In this document: positions 51,329-64,000 of the stretch, piece by piece
Numbering within the stretch: the stretch's first letter is position 1
Layout of the letters: each line of letters starts with the position of its first letter
Assembly (NCBI RefSeq): GCF_900635455.1
Contig: NZ_LR134116.1
Location: forward strand, 2,914,001-2,978,000
Source of the DNA: Yersinia intermedia
GTDB taxonomy: Bacteria > Pseudomonadota > Gammaproteobacteria > Enterobacterales > Enterobacteriaceae
Direction of reading: 5' to 3'
DNA: 64,000 bases
The notes under the pieces: generated by a model
Databases searched by the model: none
Told to the model about the DNA's origin: nothing
What the model saw: only the letters and a program-made list of their open reading frames with translations
Translations under genes and position numbers: made by a program

Positions 51329-51407
51329 CTGCCTGTTTCTCCGGTGAGTTGGCCTGAGAGAATTCGTAAACCTTTCCCGGAAGAGCCAAAAAGGGTAGGT
51401 CGCCAAT
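51329..51407 (+). promoter_or_regulatory. Foldable leader upstream of the second ABC operon, class unknown
   Basis: The segment after GACTGCC can pair TTTCTC with GAGAGA (51337-51342 / 51355-51360), TTGGC with GCCAA (51350-51354 / 51385-51389), and ACCTTT with AAAGGGT (51370-51375 / 51390-51396), making competing or nested folds. It ends about 30 bases before the ATPase start. It reminds one of a riboswitch, but matches no consensus I know (TPP, glycine, guanidine and molybdenum-cofactor motifs were considered). Confidence 0.35.
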
Positions 51408-51435
51408 ATACTTTATAGGGCAGTCACAGAAATTT

Positions 51436-52947
51436 ATGTCCAGTATTAACTCCTCCCGCCTTGAGATGCGTAATATCTCTATTTCGTTTTCTGGATTTCA
51501 TGCCCTGCAACAAGTTGATTTTACACTGGAAGGTGGTTCTACCCATGCTCTGGTCGGTGCTAATGGTGCTGGAAAATCAACCTTGATGGCTATTCTTTCC
51601 GGCGCTCACAGTCACTATCGTGGTGAGATCTATATTGACGGCCAACAGATAGATATTCATTCCCCCCGACAAGCTAAAAAACAGGGTATCCATGTGGTTC
51701 AGCAAGAGGTTGATGTCGCGCTGATCCCCACCCTGTCTGTGGCGGAAAATATTATGCTGGATACGCTGGCGGAGCGGGGACATCTGTTTAACTGGCCACA
51801 GCTTTACCGTCAGGCAGAAGCGCTACTCAGGCAACTTGATCTTAAATTGAATGTGCGTCAACGTTTGGCATCCTGCACGCTGGCAGAGAAACAACAGGTG
51901 TTATTAGCCCGCGCCCTTTCCCACCAATGCCGTTTCTTGATTTTAGATGAACCCACCGCACCACTGGATCAAGAAGAGAGCGCACGCTTATTCCGCGTAG
52001 TCCGCCGCTTGCAATCGGAAGGCATAGCAATCGTTTTCATTTCACATCGCATCCATGAATTACGCGAAATTTGCGATCAATTAACAGTGTTACGTGATGG
52101 GCGGCGTGTGAGCCATGATGCCATGGGTGAGCTAAGCGGCGAGCAGATTGTGGAAAAAATGCTTGGCCATACGCTAGATGATATTTTCCCCCCGCGGCGA
52201 GCGGTGGTCAGCCGTAAAACACTGCTGGCAGTACGTGGTTTACATGATCAACACAAATTGCGTGATATTTCCCTGACATTGCATGAAGGGGAGATCCTAG
52301 GCATTGCTGGGTTAGCCGGTGCGGGGAAAACCGAACTGTGCAAAGCGTTGTTTGGCGCAACACCCAGCCGTGTCGACAGTGGTGAATTACAAGGTAAAGC
52401 CTGGAAACCACGGTCGCCCGACCAATCTGTCGCACAAGGATTGGCATTGGTACCGGAAGAGCGGCGCAAAGAAGGTATTTTTATCCACGAAGGGATTCCG
52501 ATGAATCTCAGTGTGGCCGCCGATGACAGTTTTTCCCGCTGGAGTATTTTTAGCCGCCGTCAGGAATTGAATTGGGCCAAAGCATTAATTCAGCGCCTTG
52601 GGGTGCGCACCTCTTCGCCGCAACAGAAACTCGCGCGCTTGTCGGGAGGCAATCAGCAGAAAGTGGCGATAGGCAAGTGGTTGCGCGGTGATGCGCAGGT
52701 ACTGATTTTTGATGAACCGACTAAAGGGGTCGACATCAAAGCCAAGCAAGACCTGTTCACTCTGATTGACGGTTTAGCCCAGAGTGGGAAAGGCATTATT
52801 TATGCATCCGGTGAATTCTCAGAATTGGTCGGTTTATGCTCTCGCATCTGTGTGTTGTGGGATGGGCGTATTGTCGCCGAACTGAACGCCGCTGATGTTG
52901 ATGAAGAGACATTATTACTATTCTCTACTGGAGGAACCCCTCAGTGA
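51436..52947 (+). CDS. Orphan CUT2-type ABC transporter, tandem ATP-binding protein
   Basis: 503-residue RbsA-like protein with two nucleotide-binding domains. Domain 1 has Walker A GANGAGKST near residue 38 and LILDEPTAPLD near residue 172, but its signature is weak (CTLAEKQQV). Domain 2 has GLAGAGKTE near residue 290, LSGGNQQK near 401 and LIFDEPTKGVD near 424. Between them these give one normal and one altered site. Overlaps the permease gene by four bases. No clear ribosome site precedes the ATG. Substrate unknown. Confidence 0.87.
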   Translation: MSSINSSRLEMRNISISFSGFHALQQVDFTLEGGSTHALVGANGAGKSTLMAILSGAHSHYRGEIYIDGQQIDIHSPRQAKKQGIHVVQQEVDVALIPTLSVAENIMLDTLAERGHLFNWPQLYRQAEALLRQLDLKLNVRQRLASCTLAEKQQVLLARALSHQCRFLILDEPTAPLDQEESARLFRVVRRLQSEGIAIVFISHRIHELREICDQLTVLRDGRRVSHDAMGELSGEQIVEKMLGHTLDDIFPPRRAVVSRKTLLAVRGLHDQHKLRDISLTLHEGEILGIAGLAGAGKTELCKALFGATPSRVDSGELQGKAWKPRSPDQSVAQGLALVPEERRKEGIFIHEGIPMNLSVAADDSFSRWSIFSRRQELNWAKALIQRLGVRTSSPQQKLARLSGGNQQKVAIGKWLRGDAQVLIFDEPTKGVDIKAKQDLFTLIDGLAQSGKGIIYASGEFSELVGLCSRICVLWDGRIVAELNAADVDEETLLLFSTGGTPQ

Positions 52948-53942
52948 ACAAAGAAATCCCCCTAGCCGACGCACAACCATGGCGTCATCAGCTCTTTGAT
53001 TTTCTCTACAAATGGGGGATGTTGCTCACCGTTGTGGCGCTAATCGCGTTATTTGGCTTGACATCGGATAACTTCCTCGATCCAAACAATATTATCAATA
53101 TTTTGCGCTCCATCGCCATCGTGACGGTGATTGCCATTGGGGTGTCGATTTCGCTGTCGATTGGTGGTTTTGATCTGTCGGTGGGTTCAACCGCCTCACT
53201 GGCGAATGCCATCGTGGTATCGCTATTTGTCTGGTACGGTTTTGGTACCACCGGTGCCATTATTCTGACGCTCTTGATTTGTACCTTGGTCGGTCTGTTT
53301 AACGCGTTTCTGATCGTGGTATTGAAGATCCCTGACATGCTAGCCACCCTTGCCAGTCTATTTGTGATTCAGGGCGTGGCGATGACCTACAGCTATGGCG
53401 GATCTATCACGCAAAATATGTTGTTACCCAGCGGCGATATGGCGGAAGGTGTCATACCTGAGATGTTTTCAGCACTGGGCCAAGTACCGGTAATTGTGCT
53501 GATAATGTTGGCGGTAACAATTGTAGTGCAGTTGTATCTGTCGCTAACCAAACATGGTCGGCGTATGTATGCGATTGGGGGGAATCCAGAAGCCGCTCGA
53601 TTGGCGGGTATCCGTACCGTGCGTTATCGGGTGCTGGCCTATGTGCTCTCTTCACTGTTAGCGGCGCTGGGTGGCATTCTGTTGGCATCACGGATTGGTT
53701 CATCGCAAGTGAACGCCGGGGGTGGCTACCTAATGGATGCCGTAGCGGCGGCGTATATCGGTTTCTCTTTGGCGGGTTCTGGCAAACCCAATGCTTTCGG
53801 CACCTTAATTGGTGCGGTGATCTTGGGCGTATTACAAAACGGGCTGGTGATGCTGTCAGTACCTTATTATGCCATGGATATCATCAAAGGGCTGGTATTG
53901 GCGATGGCGCTGGCGCTGACCTATATCCATCAAAAGCGGTGA
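52944..53942 (+). CDS. Orphan CUT2-type ABC transporter, permease
   Basis: 332-residue membrane protein of the RbsC family with about nine hydrophobic segments and the motifs SIGGFDLSVGSTASLANA (near residue 71), YAIGGNPEAARLAGIRT (near 211) and IGFSLAGSGKPNAFGT (near 273). It follows the ATPase directly, but no binding-protein gene or second permease is present. It would have to use a binding protein made elsewhere. Confidence 0.87.
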   Translation: MNKEIPLADAQPWRHQLFDFLYKWGMLLTVVALIALFGLTSDNFLDPNNIINILRSIAIVTVIAIGVSISLSIGGFDLSVGSTASLANAIVVSLFVWYGFGTTGAIILTLLICTLVGLFNAFLIVVLKIPDMLATLASLFVIQGVAMTYSYGGSITQNMLLPSGDMAEGVIPEMFSALGQVPVIVLIMLAVTIVVQLYLSLTKHGRRMYAIGGNPEAARLAGIRTVRYRVLAYVLSSLLAALGGILLASRIGSSQVNAGGGYLMDAVAAAYIGFSLAGSGKPNAFGTLIGAVILGVLQNGLVMLSVPYYAMDIIKGLVLAMALALTYIHQKR

Positions 53943-53954
53943 TAGGGTATTGAT

Positions 53955-54108
53955 TCTTATTTTGAATGCTTTCAATGCACATCCATTCAAGGCGTAGCGA
54001 GCTAAGTCAGACTGAGTGCGTACAGTGCGCAGTACCCGGAGCATACACGTAGTATGTGAGGAGTACGAGCACTGCACAATCTCAGTATGACAACGCGCAG
54101 TAGCCGAT
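53955..54108. repeat. Intergenic palindromic repeat, copy 2
   Basis: Contains CATTCAAGGCGTAGCGAGC, ACCCGGAGCATACACGTAGTATGTGAGGAGTACGAGCACTG-type blocks (in shorter pieces) and CAACGCGCAGTAGCCG at the right end. These are shared with copy 3 at 62741-62870 and partly with copy 1 at 26764-26905. It lies between the permease stop and the yeeZ stop. Confidence 0.75.
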
Positions 54109-54115
54109 AAGATAA

Positions 54116-54943
54116 TTAATTCAAAGGCATCCTGCTTGGATCTGGATATTGATACTCAAACCCCAGTTCGCTACAAATCTTGCTGCCATCAATCTCACGG
54201 GGTGCTTCCTCAATATCCTCGGGAGCAAACTCCGGTGGCGTCAATTGTAATGCGCGCGCGCACTCAGGATAGAAATCACGTTTAGCGGGGTGATGTGACG
54301 CGCACAGATTATAAATATGGCCGCCTCTGGGCAAATTAAGTAGCAATTCGATGGCAGAAATAACATCTTCCTGATGCACCAAATTAACACCTAAAGATCC
54401 ACCTTTCACACCGGTTTTCCCTGCCAGAAAACGCCCTGGATGACGATCAGTGCCCACTAGCCCAGCAAGGCGCAAAATATCCACCGAGGTATTGGGTAAC
54501 TTATGCAACCACAGTTCTAGCTCCATCAGCGTTTTACCGGCAGTGGTCACCGGTTGTAGCGGTGAACTCTCTTTGATTCGGCCACGGGTTTCGCCATACA
54601 CCGAGGTAGAGCTGGTAAAAATAATGCGCGGCATACCGAAAGCCAATGCGCTGTCGACCACCATCTGTACCGCCTGAAGATATTGATCCCCACGTTCGGC
54701 GGTGCGGCTGGCAGGTAAGGTAATGACCAGAGCATCGGCGGTCATCAGTTGCTCCAGATCGTCTGGAGAGCAAATTAGTTGCGGTGTCAGTTGCAATTGA
54801 AAACAATCAATGCCGCTCATTCTGGCGGCCTCGACACCGTCTGGCGTAGTCTTGCTGCCAACCACTTGTACTCCACGGCGGATTAATGATTGCGCCAACG
54901 GCATACCCAGCCAGCCCAACCCAATAATGGCTACTTTCTTCAT
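54116..54943 (-). CDS. yeeZ: YeeZ, NAD(P)-binding SDR-type protein
   Basis: SDR-fold protein with the start set at the ATG 54943 (MKKVAIIGLGWLGMPLAQS), which has a GGAGAG ribosome site; the frame continues 16 codons upstream without reason to be used. Length is 275 residues. The dinucleotide motif GLGWLG is at residues 8-13 and a FTSSTSVYGETRG stretch is near residue 113. Function of YeeZ is not established. It is next to hisL in E. coli as well. Confidence 0.9.
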   Translation of the reverse strand: MKKVAIIGLGWLGMPLAQSLIRRGVQVVGSKTTPDGVEAARMSGIDCFQLQLTPQLICSPDDLEQLMTADALVITLPASRTAERGDQYLQAVQMVVDSALAFGMPRIIFTSSTSVYGETRGRIKESSPLQPVTTAGKTLMELELWLHKLPNTSVDILRLAGLVGTDRHPGRFLAGKTGVKGGSLGVNLVHQEDVISAIELLLNLPRGGHIYNLCASHHPAKRDFYPECARALQLTPPEFAPEDIEEAPREIDGSKICSELGFEYQYPDPSRMPLN

Positions 54944-54991
54944 TTCAATTGCTCTCCACGGAGTCATACCGATAACACACGTAATACTCAT

Positions 54992-55308
54992 AAGTTACGC
55001 CAACTACAGTTCCCTAACAATTACTCTCTATTATGAGTGTCTTTCTATAAATCGGTATAATGACCATTGGTAAATATTTCATGCTTAGGCTGCCATAGAA
55101 CCAAGTGATAACCACCAAATAGAAAATCATTGCTGGTTGATAAGTCGAATCCAGGCATCGTGAAATAACAGCATCAGGCGAAAAAAAGGTTGCACCATAC
55201 CAATCAGATGGTTTACGTTGTTTGACAGAGATTATGCCATGTTCTGGCTATGTGTTTATATCAAGGCTATTTTGATTTGCTCAAAACCGCCCAAACAGAG
55301 AAATTACT
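54992..55308. promoter_or_regulatory. Upstream region of the his operon
   Basis: AT-rich 317-base spacer between the divergent yeeZ and hisL. A TTGACA at about 55227-55232 with TATG-type sequence about 20 bases on is a tentative his promoter; spacing is not ideal. No further feature identified. Confidence 0.4.
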
Positions 55309-55356
55309 ATGAACTGCGTTCAATTTAATCACCATCATCACCATCATCCTGATTAG
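55309..55356 (+). CDS. hisL: HisL, his operon leader peptide
   Basis: A 15-codon frame reads MNCVQFNHHHHHHPD and stops at TAG. Six consecutive His codons (CAC and CAT) make ribosome progress depend on charged tRNA-His, controlling the attenuator downstream. E. coli HisL has seven His in a near-identical context (MTRVQFKHHHHHHHPD). Confidence 0.95.
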   Translation: MNCVQFNHHHHHHPD

Positions 55357-55424
55357 TCTTACAGGCCGATGTGTGCTGGAAGACGGTTAACGAATCTTCC
55401 AGGTGGCGGTAGAACGCAATAGAG

Positions 55425-55460
55425 AAAGCCCTCGGAAGATTATCTTCCGAGGGCTTTTTT
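55425..55460 (+). terminator. his operon attenuator (intrinsic terminator)
   Basis: A perfect stem of about 15 bp (AAAGCCCTCGGAAGAT with ATCTTCCGAGGGCTTT) is followed by six T at 55455-55460. It lies between hisL and hisG. The segment ACGAATCTTCCAGG (55389-55402) upstream can pair with part of it and is a candidate antiterminator arm. Confidence 0.93.
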
Positions 55461-55506
55461 GTTGCTCATCATTTTATATGATTAATTAATAGATTGAGGA
55501 TTTACC

Positions 55507-56406
55507 ATGCTGGATAAAACACGTTTACGCATTGCGATGCAGAAATCAGGCCGCCTGAGTGATGATTGCCATGAATTGTTATCGCGCTGCGGGATTAAAA
55601 TCAATTTGCAACAACAGCGCCTGATCGCTTTTGCGGAAAATATGCCAATCGATATCCTGCGGGTACGTGATGACGATATCCCAGGGCTGGTGATGGATGG
55701 GGTGGTTGATCTGGGGATTATTGGCGAAAACGTGCTGGAAGAAGAGCTGTTGAGCCGCCGCGCTCAAGGCGAAGACCCACGTTATTTCACATTGCGCCGT
55801 CTGGATTTCGGTGGCTGCCGTCTGTCGCTTGCGGCCTCATTGGATACCGAGTATACCGGCCCGCAATGTCTGCAAAATAAGCGCATCGCCACCTCTTACC
55901 CGCACATCTTAAAGCAATACCTCGACAAACAAGGGGTTGCCTTTAAATCCTGCTTATTGAACGGTTCCGTTGAAGTGGCACCACGCGCCGGTTTGGCCGA
56001 CGTCATTTGTGATTTGGTGTCAACCGGTGCCACGCTGGAAGCCAACGGCCTGCGCGAAGTTGAAGTCATTTACCGCTCCAAAGCGTGCCTGATTCAGCGT
56101 GATGGCGAAATGCCAGCCGATAAGCAGCAACTGATTGATCGCCTGATGACCCGTATTCAGGGCGTGATTCAAGCGCGTGAATCCAAATACATCATGATGC
56201 ACGCACCTAGTGATCGTCTGGACGAAATCATTACTCTGCTACCCGGTGCCGAGCGCCCTACCATTCTGCCATTGGCCGGCGATAAGAGCCGGGTAGCAAT
56301 GCACATGGTCAGTAGCGAGACCCTGTTCTGGGAAACGATGGAAAAACTGAAAGCACTGGGTGCCAGCTCCATTCTGGTATTACCGATTGAAAAAATGATG
56401 GAGTAA
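55507..56406 (+). CDS. hisG: HisG, ATP phosphoribosyltransferase
   Basis: First enzyme of histidine synthesis, joining ATP and PRPP; feedback-inhibited by histidine. The 299 residues fit the long form with a C-terminal regulatory domain. It starts [20 protein letters not shown]; the PRPP-binding region [14 protein letters not shown] is near residue 169. First structural gene after the attenuator. Confidence 0.97.
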   Translation: MLDKTRLRIAMQKSGRLSDDCHELLSRCGIKINLQQQRLIAFAENMPIDILRVRDDDIPGLVMDGVVDLGIIGENVLEEELLSRRAQGEDPRYFTLRRLDFGGCRLSLAASLDTEYTGPQCLQNKRIATSYPHILKQYLDKQGVAFKSCLLNGSVEVAPRAGLADVICDLVSTGATLEANGLREVEVIYRSKACLIQRDGEMPADKQQLIDRLMTRIQGVIQARESKYIMMHAPSDRLDEIITLLPGAERPTILPLAGDKSRVAMHMVSSETLFWETMEKLKALGASSILVLPIEKMME

Positions 56407-56409
56407 CTG

Positions 56410-62004
<5,595 letters not shown>

Positions 62005-62011
<7 letters not shown>

Positions 62012-62619
62012 GCGAACAACAAGTTGCCCAACTGGATTGGGATAAAGTCGACAATCTGATGCCAGCCATCGTACAGCATGCCATTTCCGGTGAAGTTCTG
62101 ATGATGGGGTATATGAATCAGGAAGCATTGGCGGTTACACAGCAAACCGGCAAAGTAACCTTCTTCTCTCGCACCAAACAGCGTTTATGGACCAAGGGTG
62201 AAAGCTCCGGTAACGTGCTGAATGTGGTGAATATCTATCCTGACTGCGACAATGATACTCTGCTCATTCTGGCTAATCCTATCGGCCCAACCTGTCATTT
62301 AGGCAATAATAGCTGCTTCGCCCCGGCGGCCAGCGATTGGGGCTTCCTATACCAGTTAGAGCAGTTATTGGCCTCACGTAAATCAGCCGACCCAGCCAGT
62401 TCTTACACCGCCAAGCTGTATGCCAGCGGCACTAAGCGTATCGCGCAAAAAGTGGGGGAAGAAGGGGTAGAAACCGCCCTCGCCGCAACAGTGAATGATC
62501 GTGAAGAGTTGACCAACGAAGCATCGGATTTGATGTATCACCTGCTGGTGTTGTTGCAGGACCAAGATTTGAATCTGAGTAAAGTGATTGGACGCCTGCG
62601 CGAACGTCACGAGAAGTAA
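62005..62619 (+). CDS. hisI: HisI (HisIE), bifunctional phosphoribosyl-AMP cyclohydrolase / phosphoribosyl-ATP pyrophosphatase
   Basis: Second and third steps of the pathway in one 204-residue protein. The cyclohydrolase part (about 1-115) has [18 protein letters not shown] and the metal-binding Cys motifs (DCDNDT, GPTCHLG). The pyrophosphatase part has [13 protein letters not shown] near residue 151. The start is a GTG at 62005 inside the end of hisF. Last his gene, followed by a terminator. Confidence 0.96.
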
Positions 62620-62650
62620 CGCCTTGATTGGTGTTCTTACTGGTAAAAAA

Positions 62651-62683
62651 ACGCCTCCGATTCAGCATCGGGGGCGTTTTTAT
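62651..62683 (+). terminator. Intrinsic terminator of the his operon
   Basis: AACGCCTCCGAT and ATCGGGGGCGTT pair (12 bp with one G-T) around a short loop, followed by TTTTTATT. It lies about 30 bases after the hisI stop. Confidence 0.88.
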
Positions 62684-62740
62684 TAGGGCAAACCTTTTAA
62701 ATCAGCGACTGTCTGTTCTTGCTAAGTTTGTCTTAACAGC

Positions 62741-62870
62741 AAGTCCATTCAAGGCGTCGCGAGCGAAAGTAGTTTGATTGCGGACAGCGCACAGTCACCG
62801 GAGCGTACACACAGTACGTGAGGATGACGAGCACTGCCCAATATCAAAATACGAACGCGCAGTAGCCGTT
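62741..62870. repeat. Intergenic palindromic repeat, copy 3
   Basis: Shares CATTCAAGGCGTCGCGAGC, CACCGGAGCGTACACACAGTACGTGAGGA (in pieces), GACGAGCACTGCCCAAT and AACGCGCAGTAGCCGT with copy 2. It contains a GTAC-centred palindrome and sits between the his terminator and the gnd stop. Confidence 0.75.
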
Positions 62871-62873
62871 AAC

Positions 62874-64000
62874 TTAAAGCCATTCGGTGTGGAACACGCC
62901 GTCTTTATCAATACGCTTATAGGTATGCGCACCGAAATAGTCGCGCTGCGCCTGAATCAAGTTGGCTGGCAGTACGGCTGAACGGTAGCTATCGTAATAA
63001 TTAATCGCCGCAGAGAATGTTGGTGTTGGGATACCGTTTTGAACAGCATAAGACACCACATCACGCAGTGCTTGCTGGTATTCATCAGCGATCTGCTTGA
63101 AGTAAGGTGCCAACAGCAAGTTAGCAATATCTGCATTTTCTGCATATGCATCAGTGATTTTTTGCAGGAACTGTGCACGGATAATACAACCAGCACGGAA
63201 AATCTTAGCGATCTCACCGTAATGCAAATCCCAGTTATTTTCGTCAGAGGCTGCTTTCAATTGAGAGAAGCCCTGAGCATAAGAGACGATTTTACCCAGA
63301 TACAACGCACGGCGGATCTTCTCGATAAATTCAGCTTTATCACCAGTAAAAGGCTGCACTTTAGGGCCAGTCAGCACTTTAGAGGCAGCTACACGCTGAT
63401 CTTTCAGAGAAGACAAATAGCGGGCAAACACAGACTCAGTGATCAGTGTTAATGGCTCACCCAAATCCAAAGAACTTTGGCTGGTCCATTTACCGGTGCC
63501 TTTGTTCGCCGCTTCATCCAGAATCACATCGACCAGATATTTACCGGCTTCGTCTTTTTTGGTGAAGATATCTTTGGTGATATCAATCAGGTAGCTGTTT
63601 AGCTCTCCTTTATTCCACTCAGCAAAGGTGCTAGCCAGCTCTTCATTGCTCAAGCCTAAAGACTGTTTCAACAGGGAATAAGCTTCTGCGATCAATTGCA
63701 TGTCACCGTATTCAATGCCGTTGTGAACCATTTTAACGTAATGGCCTGCACCATCGGCACCGATATACGCAACACAAGCATCACCGTCATCAGCACGGGC
63801 AGCAATCTTCTCAAGGATAGGCGCAACCAGTTCGTAGGCTTCTTTCTGGCCACCTGGCATGATAGATGGGCCTTTCAATGCGCCCTCTTCGCCACCGGAA
63901 ACACCGGTACCAATAAAGTTGAAGCCTTGCGCAGAAAGTTCGCGGTTACGGCGGATGGTGTCTTTGTAATAAGTATTACCACCATCAATCAGAATGTCAC
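62874..64000 (-). CDS. gnd: Gnd, 6-phosphogluconate dehydrogenase (partial)
   Basis: Pentose-phosphate enzyme converting 6-phosphogluconate to ribulose 5-phosphate with NADP+. About 375 C-terminal residues are visible; the frame is open to the right edge, so roughly the first 95 residues (with the NADP-binding motif) are missing. Visible hallmarks are [20 protein letters not shown] and the substrate-binding [15 protein letters not shown]. It lies next to the his operon, as in other enterobacteria, and is read towards it. Confidence 0.96.
   Translation of the reverse strand, partial: DILIDGGNTYYKDTIRRNRELSAQGFNFIGTGVSGGEEGALKGPSIMPGGQKEAYELVAPILEKIAARADDGDACVAYIGADGAGHYVKMVHNGIEYGDMQLIAEAYSLLKQSLGLSNEELASTFAEWNKGELNSYLIDITKDIFTKKDEAGKYLVDVILDEAANKGTGKWTSQSSLDLGEPLTLITESVFARYLSSLKDQRVAASKVLTGPKVQPFTGDKAEFIEKIRRALYLGKIVSYAQGFSQLKAASDENNWDLHYGEIAKIFRAGCIIRAQFLQKITDAYAENADIANLLLAPYFKQIADEYQQALRDVVSYAVQNGIPTPTFSAAINYYDSYRSAVLPANLIQAQRDYFGAHTYKRIDKDGVFHTEWL

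Noticed and set aside
51329..51407. Assignment of the leader to a TPP or glycine riboswitch because of its CTGAGAGA segment
   Set aside because: The second conserved TPP element (ACCTGAT...TAATGC type) and the glycine aptamer core are absent.
55330..55347. His-codon run as a repeat tract or engineered tag
   Set aside because: Context, following terminator and hisG show it is the natural HisL leader peptide.

Overview
This window reads as chromosomal DNA of a Yersinia, most likely of the Y. enterocolitica group. Enterobacterial gene order (tmaR, sbcB, plaP, yeeZ, his operon, gnd), ERIC elements and a second short palindromic repeat family surround a complete anaerobic cobalamin and propanediol-utilisation (cob-pdu) island of about 40 kb. 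Species is inferred from gene content only.

Region 1 (1-17215, minus strand): one long operon for anaerobic B12 synthesis in the order cbiA-B-C-D-E-T-F-G-H-J-K-L-M-N-Q-O-P, cobU-S-C-T. It starts behind a cobalamin riboswitch and runs off the left edge inside cobT. It covers corrin-ring construction, cobalt import (CbiMNQO) and lower-ligand assembly. cobC sits between cobS and cobT.

Region 2 (17216-20464): control region with the activator gene pocR and the diol facilitator gene pduF (both minus), ERIC copies, and a nested stem-loop in front of pduA.

Region 3 (20465-39653, plus strand): pduABCDEGHJKLMNOPQSTUVWX with cobA (a SUMT) and cobD placed before pduX. It encodes a bacterial microcompartment that turns 1,2-propanediol into propionaldehyde (PduCDE, B12-dependent), then propanol (PduQ) or propionyl-CoA, propionyl phosphate and propionate (PduP, PduL, PduW). 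Reactivation and cofactor repair come from PduGH, PduO and PduS. pduQ is frameshifted at a run of eight G. The operon also contains a structured spacer (pduE-pduG), a repeat (pduH-pduJ) and an ERIC element (cobA-cobD).

Region 4 (39654-54115): a complete CUT2-type sugar ABC importer next to the island, tmaR, an eroded reading frame, a thioester-reductase-like SDR gene, sbcB, plaP with an unusually structured leader containing an upstream ORF, hcxA, and a second CUT2 ATPase/permease pair with no binding protein, preceded by a foldable leader of unknown class.

Region 5 (54116-64000): yeeZ (minus), the histidine operon hisLGDCBHAFI with its classic attenuator, and the 3' part of gnd (minus).

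No rRNA, tRNA, insertion sequence, prophage or CRISPR array was seen. The most notable items are the pduQ homopolymer frameshift, the plaP leader, the spacer before pduG, the hairpin before pduA, the leader at 51329-51407, and a possible unlisted small ORF at 39696-39845.
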